Source: Bradyrhizobium sp. 149
Lineage (GTDB): Bacteria; Pseudomonadota; Alphaproteobacteria; Rhizobiales; Xanthobacteraceae
NCBI RefSeq assembly: GCF_023073915.1
Contig: NZ_JADPKK010000005.1
Coordinates: 1-64,000, forward strand
DNA length: 64,000 nucleotides
Direction of reading: 5' to 3'
In this document: piece after piece, positions 59,488-64,000 of the stretch
Layout: each line of letters begins with the position of its first letter
Position numbering within the stretch: the stretch's first letter is position 1
The notes under the pieces: generated by a model
The model's database searches: none
What the model was told of the DNA's origin: nothing
What the model saw: the letters and a program-made list of their open reading frames with translations, nothing else
Translations under genes and position numbers: made by a program

Positions 59488-60234
59488 ATGACCATTGATG
59501 TCGTCGACCTCCGCGAGTTCTACTCCCGTCGCCTCGGGATTGTGGCACGGCAAATGATCAATCGTGGCATCCGGGAGCGCTGGCCGCGTGTCGAGGGCCA
59601 GCGCGTGCTCGGCTTCGGCTATCCCACGCCCTATCTCGGGTTGTTCCGCGAGGATGCGGAGCGCTGCATCGCCTTCATGCCGTCGGCGCAGGGCGTCTTG
59701 AAATGGCCGACGGGACGGCCGGCGCTCGCCTCGCTGGTGGATGAATTCTCGCTGCCGCTTCCCGACGCCGCGGTCGACCGCATCCTGCTGGTCCACGCAC
59801 TGGAAATGTCGGACGATCCAGCCGCGCTGCTGCGCGAGGTGTGGCGCGTGCTGTCGCCGTCCGGCCGCATGATCGCGGTCATCCCGAACCGGCGCGGGGT
59901 GTGGACCCGCACCGACAGCACGCCGTTCGGTCACGGCCGGCCCTATTCGCGCTCGCAGATCACCGACCTGTTGCGCCAGACCTGGTTCACCCCGACCACC
60001 TGGGGCGAGGCGCTGTTCATGCCGCCCTATGCCGGCGGCTGGGTGCTGAAATCCGCACAGATGTGGGAGCGCGCCGGCGCGGCGCTGTCGCTGCCCTTCG
60101 CCGGCGTGCACATCGTCGAGGCGACCAAGCAGGTCTACCGCGCGATCCCCGCCAAGCGCGAGCGGGCGCGGCTAATTCCCTCACTGGCGAAGCCGGTGCT
60201 GGTGCCGTCCTCGACAACGGTGACGCGCAGCTAA
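59488..60234 (+). CDS. Methyltransferase-domain protein adjacent to gloB
   Basis: A 248-residue protein. The Rossmann-like start is degenerate (RVLGFGYPTPYLGLF), but LPLPDAAVDRILLVHALEMSDDPAALLREVWRVLSPSGRMIAVIPN matches class I methyltransferases of type 11. SAM binding may be weak. The family is conserved next to gloB in alphaproteobacteria with no known substrate. Confidence 0.75.
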   Translation: MTIDVVDLREFYSRRLGIVARQMINRGIRERWPRVEGQRVLGFGYPTPYLGLFREDAERCIAFMPSAQGVLKWPTGRPALASLVDEFSLPLPDAAVDRILLVHALEMSDDPAALLREVWRVLSPSGRMIAVIPNRRGVWTRTDSTPFGHGRPYSRSQITDLLRQTWFTPTTWGEALFMPPYAGGWVLKSAQMWERAGAALSLPFAGVHIVEATKQVYRAIPAKRERARLIPSLAKPVLVPSSTTVTRS

Positions 60235-60266
60235 AAACAAATCGTCCCGGCCAAGCCGGGACGATT
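60234..60266 (-). terminator. Bidirectional terminator between convergent genes
   Basis: AATCGTCCCGGC/GCCGGGACGATT, a perfect 12-bp stem with a CAA loop. On the minus strand it is followed by TTGTTTTTAG, so it clearly ends the DUF4167 transcript, and it may also stop the gene at 59488-60234. Confidence 0.88.
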
Positions 60267-60309
60267 CAATTCAGGTTAGGTATTTGGCGCAGGTGTCTGG
60301 CGAAAGGGT

Positions 60310-61089
60310 TTACTCGCCGGGGGCCACTTCGTCGCTCGAGCCGGCCGGGGCGGCTTCGCGCTCGGGGCGCGGACCATTCGGCCGGCGGCGCCGCCGCGGG
60401 AAGCGTTCGCCGCCACCACCGCCCTCGAAGCCTGCCTGGCCGGGCGCGCCACCGCTCACCTGCGGCTGCGGGCCGGTGATGAAGGAGGGTAGACGATCGA
60501 CGCTGACCGCGTCGGCGACGACGGGCTGCGGCTGGTTCAGCGGTAGCGGCTGGGGCTGCGGTTGATACTGCGGCTGCGGACGGTGGTCGCGCTCGCGGTG
60601 CTCGCGCGGCTGCTGGTTATCGCGCTGATAGTGCTGGTTGTCGCGCGGCTGATGATCGCGCTGGCCATCGCGGTCGCGCGCGAAGGGCGGCGGCGGCTGT
60701 GGGACAAAACCCGGCTCCTGGCCGAAATTCGAGAAATTCTCGCCGTCGTCCTCGCTGTCGTCACCGCTGCTGTTGCCGATCGGCTCGTCGCCGCGCGGCT
60801 GCTGGTTCTGCCGGAACTGTTCCTGAGCCGTCGCGATCAGGCGAAAATAATGCTCGGCGTGCTGGTAGTAGTTCTCGGCCGCAACCGGATCTCCGGAGGA
60901 GCGCGCGTCACGCGCGAGCTGGAGATACTTTTCAGCGATATGCGAAGCCGTGCCGCGGATCTTGATGTCGGGTCCGTTGGACTCGTAGACGCGGGTCATC
61001 GGGTTCTGGCCGCGCCGGTTATTATTGTTGTTATTGTTATTATTATTGTTGCGGTTGCGCATCCGCTGCTTGTTCTGACCGTTTCTCAT
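60310..61089 (-). CDS. DUF4167 domain protein
   Basis: A 259-residue protein. The DUF4167 core near residues 30-95 includes NPMTRVYESNGPDIKIRGTASHIAEKYLQLARDA. It is preceded by a run of 11 Asn and followed by a long Gln/Pro/Arg-rich disordered tail ending in an RRRRRPNG-type basic patch. RNA or ribosome association has been proposed for such tails but is not shown here. Conserved beside prmC-prfA in alphaproteobacteria. Confidence 0.9.
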   Translation of the reverse strand: MRNGQNKQRMRNRNNNNNNNNNNNRRGQNPMTRVYESNGPDIKIRGTASHIAEKYLQLARDARSSGDPVAAENYYQHAEHYFRLIATAQEQFRQNQQPRGDEPIGNSSGDDSEDDGENFSNFGQEPGFVPQPPPPFARDRDGQRDHQPRDNQHYQRDNQQPREHRERDHRPQPQYQPQPQPLPLNQPQPVVADAVSVDRLPSFITGPQPQVSGGAPGQAGFEGGGGGERFPRRRRRPNGPRPEREAAPAGSSDEVAPGE

Positions 61090-61550
61090 GTCCTGCCTTT
61101 AATTCCAGCCCTAAAGGTTGCACGCATTACTGATTGCTGAGAGTGACTTGATGACAGCGGTTCACATCGCTTGCGCGCACCGCACGCAAGAGCGGATTGA
61201 TCCCTGCCGATGTTCGTCGACCGTCGCGTTCAACAAAAGACGCGTTCCCCACCCGCCGGCATCCATCGCCAGCGAACCCATTCATATCGCCTGCCGAAAC
61301 AAGCCCAGCTTTGTTGCGTAAGTCTTCAAGCGCAATATCAGGCTTTCGTTCACGTTGCGGTCGGTAAGCAGCGCAGCTCAATGGCTATCGCGCTCAACAG
61401 GACCTGCGGCTTGGAACCTTTATCAGTAAGCTCTCGCCCGAGAGCCCGGCTTTCGCCCGTAGGTCTACGGGGCCGGCACCGATGTGTTGATCAGAAGGTA
61501 GTCGTTCCCAAGGGATATTCCAAGAGGTTTTTTGCAGCCCAATCCGGCTT
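61090..61550. other. Gap between prmC and the DUF4167 gene, with two hairpins
   Basis: About 460 bp without a supported gene. Short readings here lack family features. Two close hairpins, GCTCTC/GAGAGC (61430-61445) and CCCGTA/TACGGG (61456-61471), could belong to a small RNA or an attenuator on the minus strand. Confidence 0.45.
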
Positions 61551-62432
61551 TTATGGAGGCATTTTTCGGGCCGAAACTGCCCGCGGGATGCCGGCCAGAT
61601 CGGCCTTGGGCGGCCTGTCCACCACCAACGCGGCGGCCGTCATCAAGGTTTCAATATTCCGGGCCTGGCCCTGTCCGGCCTCGACGATCAGCGCTCCGCC
61701 CGGGGACAGACGTTCAGCCGCCTGCGGGATCAGGGCGCGATAGGCGTCGTAACCGTCATTGCCGCCGTCGAGCGCCAGATGCGGATCGTGCTCGCGCACC
61801 TCGATGCTCAGTTTCGGAATCTCGGCTGACGGGATGTAGGGCGGGTTCGACACGATGAGGTCGAACGGGCCGCGGAGCGCCGCTGCGTAGGAGCAGGCAA
61901 CGAAGCTGGCGCGGTCGGCAAGGCCCAGAGCTGCGGCGTTGTCTCTGGCGGTCTTGAGCGCGGTCAGACTGAGATCGGTGCCGACGCCGAAGGCGCCGGG
62001 AATTTCGTGCAACAGCGCGAGCAGGATGGCGCCCGATCCGGTGCCGATATCCGCGATGCGGGGGGGATGAGATGGTTTCCATTCGCGAAGGATTTCGAGT
62101 GCGAGCTCAATCACCGTTTCGGTATCGGGACGCGGCACCAGCGTCGCTTCCGACAGACGAAACGGCAGGCCCCAGAATTCACGCGTGCCGAGAATGCGGG
62201 CGACCGGCTCGCCGGCGATGCGGCGCCGGGCATACCGCGCGAGCCGCGACGCCTCGGCTTCCGTGAGAAGGCGGGCGGCCTGTGCAACGAGGCCCGTGAG
62301 ATCGAGACCGAGTGCCGCGCCAAGCAGGATACGCGCGTCGAGCTCGGCGTCGTCGAGCTGCGCCGATCTCAGTTGCGCCGCCAGCGCGCGCCGCGCGCTC
62401 TCGATGGATAGTCCGGTGAAGGGATTGCTCAC
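61551..62432 (-). CDS. prmC: Release factor glutamine methyltransferase
   Basis: A 293-residue SAM-dependent enzyme that methylates the Gln of the GGQ motif in release factors. Motif I is IADIGTGSGAILLAL, and the catalytic NPPY is in VSNPPYIPSAE. An N-terminal helical bundle recognises the factor. It starts 7 bp after prfA, so enzyme and substrate are co-transcribed. Confidence 0.95.
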   Translation of the reverse strand: MSNPFTGLSIESARRALAAQLRSAQLDDAELDARILLGAALGLDLTGLVAQAARLLTEAEASRLARYARRRIAGEPVARILGTREFWGLPFRLSEATLVPRPDTETVIELALEILREWKPSHPPRIADIGTGSGAILLALLHEIPGAFGVGTDLSLTALKTARDNAAALGLADRASFVACSYAAALRGPFDLIVSNPPYIPSAEIPKLSIEVREHDPHLALDGGNDGYDAYRALIPQAAERLSPGGALIVEAGQGQARNIETLMTAAALVVDRPPKADLAGIPRAVSARKMPP

Positions 62433-62439
62433 GCGCCGG

Positions 62440-63525
62440 TCACGCCGCCGCGCCCTGGGCTGCGAGCTGCGCGGCCTGGTGCTCGGTCGTTAGTGCGTCG
62501 ATCAGCTCGCCGAGAGCTTCGCCCGCGATCACCTGCGGCAGCTTGTAGAGCGTCAAATTGATGCGGTGGTCGGTCACGCGCCCTTGCGGGAAATTATAAG
62601 TGCGGATGCGCTCGCTGCGGTCGCCGGAGCCGACCTTCTCCTTGCGCTCGGCCGAGCGCGCCGCGTCGAGGCGTTGCTGCTCGGCGTCGTAGATGCGCGA
62701 GCGCAGGATGTTCATGGCGGAAGCACGATTCTTGTGCTGCGAGCGGCTGTCCTGCATCATCACCACGATGCCGGTCGGGATGTGGGTGATGCGGATCGCC
62801 GATTCGGTCTTGTTGACGTGCTGGCCGCCGGCGCCTCCGGCGCGCATGGTCTCGATACGCAAATCATCGTTCCTGATATCCACGTCGACCTCCTCGACTT
62901 CGGGCATCACGGCGACGGTGGCGGCGGATGTGTGAATGCGCCCCTGCGTCTCGGTGTCGGGCACACGCTGCACCCGGTGCACGCCGGACTCGAACTTCAG
63001 CTTCGAGAACGCGCCGCGGCCCTGCACCTCCGCGATGATCTCCTTGTAGCCGCCGACAGTGCCTTCGCTCGCCGAGATCACCTCGACCTTCCAGCCCTGC
63101 AAGCTCGCGAAACGCTCGTACATCCGGAATAAATCTCCGGCGAACAGCGAAGCCTCGTCGCCGCCGGTGCCGGCGCGGATTTCCAGCACCACGTTGCGGT
63201 CGTCCATGGCATCTTTCGGCAGCAGCGCGAGGCGGATCTTCTGGACCAGTTCCTCGATCCTTGGCGTCAGCGCGTCGCGCTCGGCTTCGGCCATGCCGCG
63301 CATCTCCGCATCGCTCGCGGGATCGGCGATCAGTGCCTCGGTATCGGCGAGCTCCTTGACGGCCGAACGATAGGCCTTGACCGCTTCGATCAGTGGCGTG
63401 AGCTCGGCGAGTTCGCGCGTGATCTGCACATAGCGTTCGGAGGCGAGCTGACCGAGCGATTCGGCCTCGAGCGAGGCGTGATGCGCGAGCAGGACGTCCA
63501 GTTTGGCTTCGGGGAGTGACGACAT
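62440..63525 (-). CDS. prfA: Peptide chain release factor 1
   Basis: A 361-residue class I release factor for UAG and UAA. The catalytic loop is in [14 protein letters not shown]. The N-terminal coiled region and the [17 protein letters not shown] segment are standard. Length is normal. It is followed directly by prmC and preceded by ptsP. Confidence 0.97.
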   Translation of the reverse strand: MSSLPEAKLDVLLAHHASLEAESLGQLASERYVQITRELAELTPLIEAVKAYRSAVKELADTEALIADPASDAEMRGMAEAERDALTPRIEELVQKIRLALLPKDAMDDRNVVLEIRAGTGGDEASLFAGDLFRMYERFASLQGWKVEVISASEGTVGGYKEIIAEVQGRGAFSKLKFESGVHRVQRVPDTETQGRIHTSAATVAVMPEVEEVDVDIRNDDLRIETMRAGGAGGQHVNKTESAIRITHIPTGIVVMMQDSRSQHKNRASAMNILRSRIYDAEQQRLDAARSAERKEKVGSGDRSERIRTYNFPQGRVTDHRINLTLYKLPQVIAGEALGELIDALTTEHQAAQLAAQGAAA

Positions 63526-63582
63526 CGGTTCAGTCTCAAAATGCGGAAAAGGGCGAAGCGGCAGGAAGGGGCGGCAGGCCCG

Positions 63583-64000
63583 CTACAACGCCAGACCTTC
63601 GGCCTCGGCAAATTCCGTCAGCTTCTGCCGGATCGAGACGCTGCCGGCCGGTGCGTCCAGCAACGGGCCGAGCATCGCTTCGGCCTTCTTCGCGTCGAGA
63701 TCGATCACCATCGCCTTGACCGGGCCGAGCGCGGTTGCCGAGAGCGACAGCGAGCGATAGCCCATCGCGATCAGGGCCAGTGCGCCGATCGGCTTCGACG
63801 CCATCTCGCCGCAGAGCGACAGCGATTTCTTCGCGGCATGCGACTTGCGCGCAATGTCGCGAAGCGCGCGCAGGATCGGTGCCGACATGGTGTCGAAGCG
63901 CTCGGAGACTTTTGCGTTGCCGCGGTCGACCGCGAACAGGAACTGGAACAGATCGTTGGAGCCGACCGAGATGAAGTCCACCTTCTTCAGGAGCTCGTCG
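63583..64000 (-). CDS. ptsP: Phosphoenolpyruvate-protein phosphotransferase PtsP (C-terminal part, cut by window edge)
   Basis: The visible 138 residues are the C-terminal PEP-utilising TIM-barrel end: VDFISVGSNDLFQFLFAVDRGN and LCGEMASKPIGALALIAMG with the catalytic-type Cys. PtsP (EI-Ntr) starts the nitrogen-linked phosphotransfer chain to NPr and EIIA-Ntr. The sequence continues beyond 64000. Confidence 0.92.
   Translation of the reverse strand, partial: DELLKKVDFISVGSNDLFQFLFAVDRGNAKVSERFDTMSAPILRALRDIARKSHAAKKSLSLCGEMASKPIGALALIAMGYRSLSLSATALGPVKAMVIDLDAKKAEAMLGPLLDAPAGSVSIRQKLTEFAEAEGLAL

Noticed and set aside
61210..61743. 177-residue plus-strand reading in the prmC gap
   Set aside because: It overlaps prmC antisense and is rich in Arg and Pro with no motif.

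Overview
The window looks like the chromosome of a Bradyrhizobium-type alphaproteobacterium (order Hyphomicrobiales). This is an inference from a high-GC coding style together with the gene families present: a form II CO-dehydrogenase-like operon, otsA with an EcfG-type promoter, acdS beside an Lrp-type regulator, phaR-phaA-phaB, DUF4167, prmC-prfA and ptsP.

Left backbone (1-15128). An IS110-type transposase tail is cut by the window edge. It is followed by a CaiB/BaiF CoA-transferase, the S-L-M operon of a molybdenum hydroxylase, two tandem chemoreceptors with almost identical HAMP and signalling domains, a DUF3175 gene broken by two frameshifts, an MFS transporter, trehalose-phosphatase (otsB), trehalose-6-phosphate synthase (otsA) and a small secreted protein.

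Genomic island (about 15205-38108). The island is inserted at the 3' end of a tRNA-Ser(GGA). A 14-bp copy of the tRNA end is repeated at 38095-38108, 120 bp beyond paired 9-mers that also occur just inside the left end. A P4-type tyrosine integrase sits at the right end. The island carries, in order: an RloC-like SMC-type ATPase; a type III restriction-modification operon with two extra genes (one GIY-YIG/DUF4357); a metallo-beta-lactamase/4-TM membrane-protein pair; a primase-polymerase and AlpA-like replication/excision block; a four-gene operon with two HEPN-type proteins, a PD-(D/E)xK-type nuclease and an unknown protein; and a small redox cargo (methyltransferase, thioredoxin-reductase-like enzyme, TetR regulator). 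Most of the island therefore appears to be defence genes, and the HEPN/nuclease operon and the MBL/4-TM pair are the best candidates for undescribed systems.

Right backbone (38109-64000). This part holds a LysR/MFS divergent pair, an amidase with a histone-like N-terminus, a methionine pair (metY-metA) with a structured leader, a polysaccharide deacetylase, recQ, acdS/acdR, a cysteine-synthase-like enzyme, small metabolic genes, a class IV aminotransferase, the polyhydroxybutyrate genes phaR/phaA/phaB, an EamA transporter, a DUF985 cupin, gloB with a methyltransferase, DUF4167, prmC, prfA and the 3' part of ptsP.

All calls rest on reading motifs and context by eye; no database search was run.
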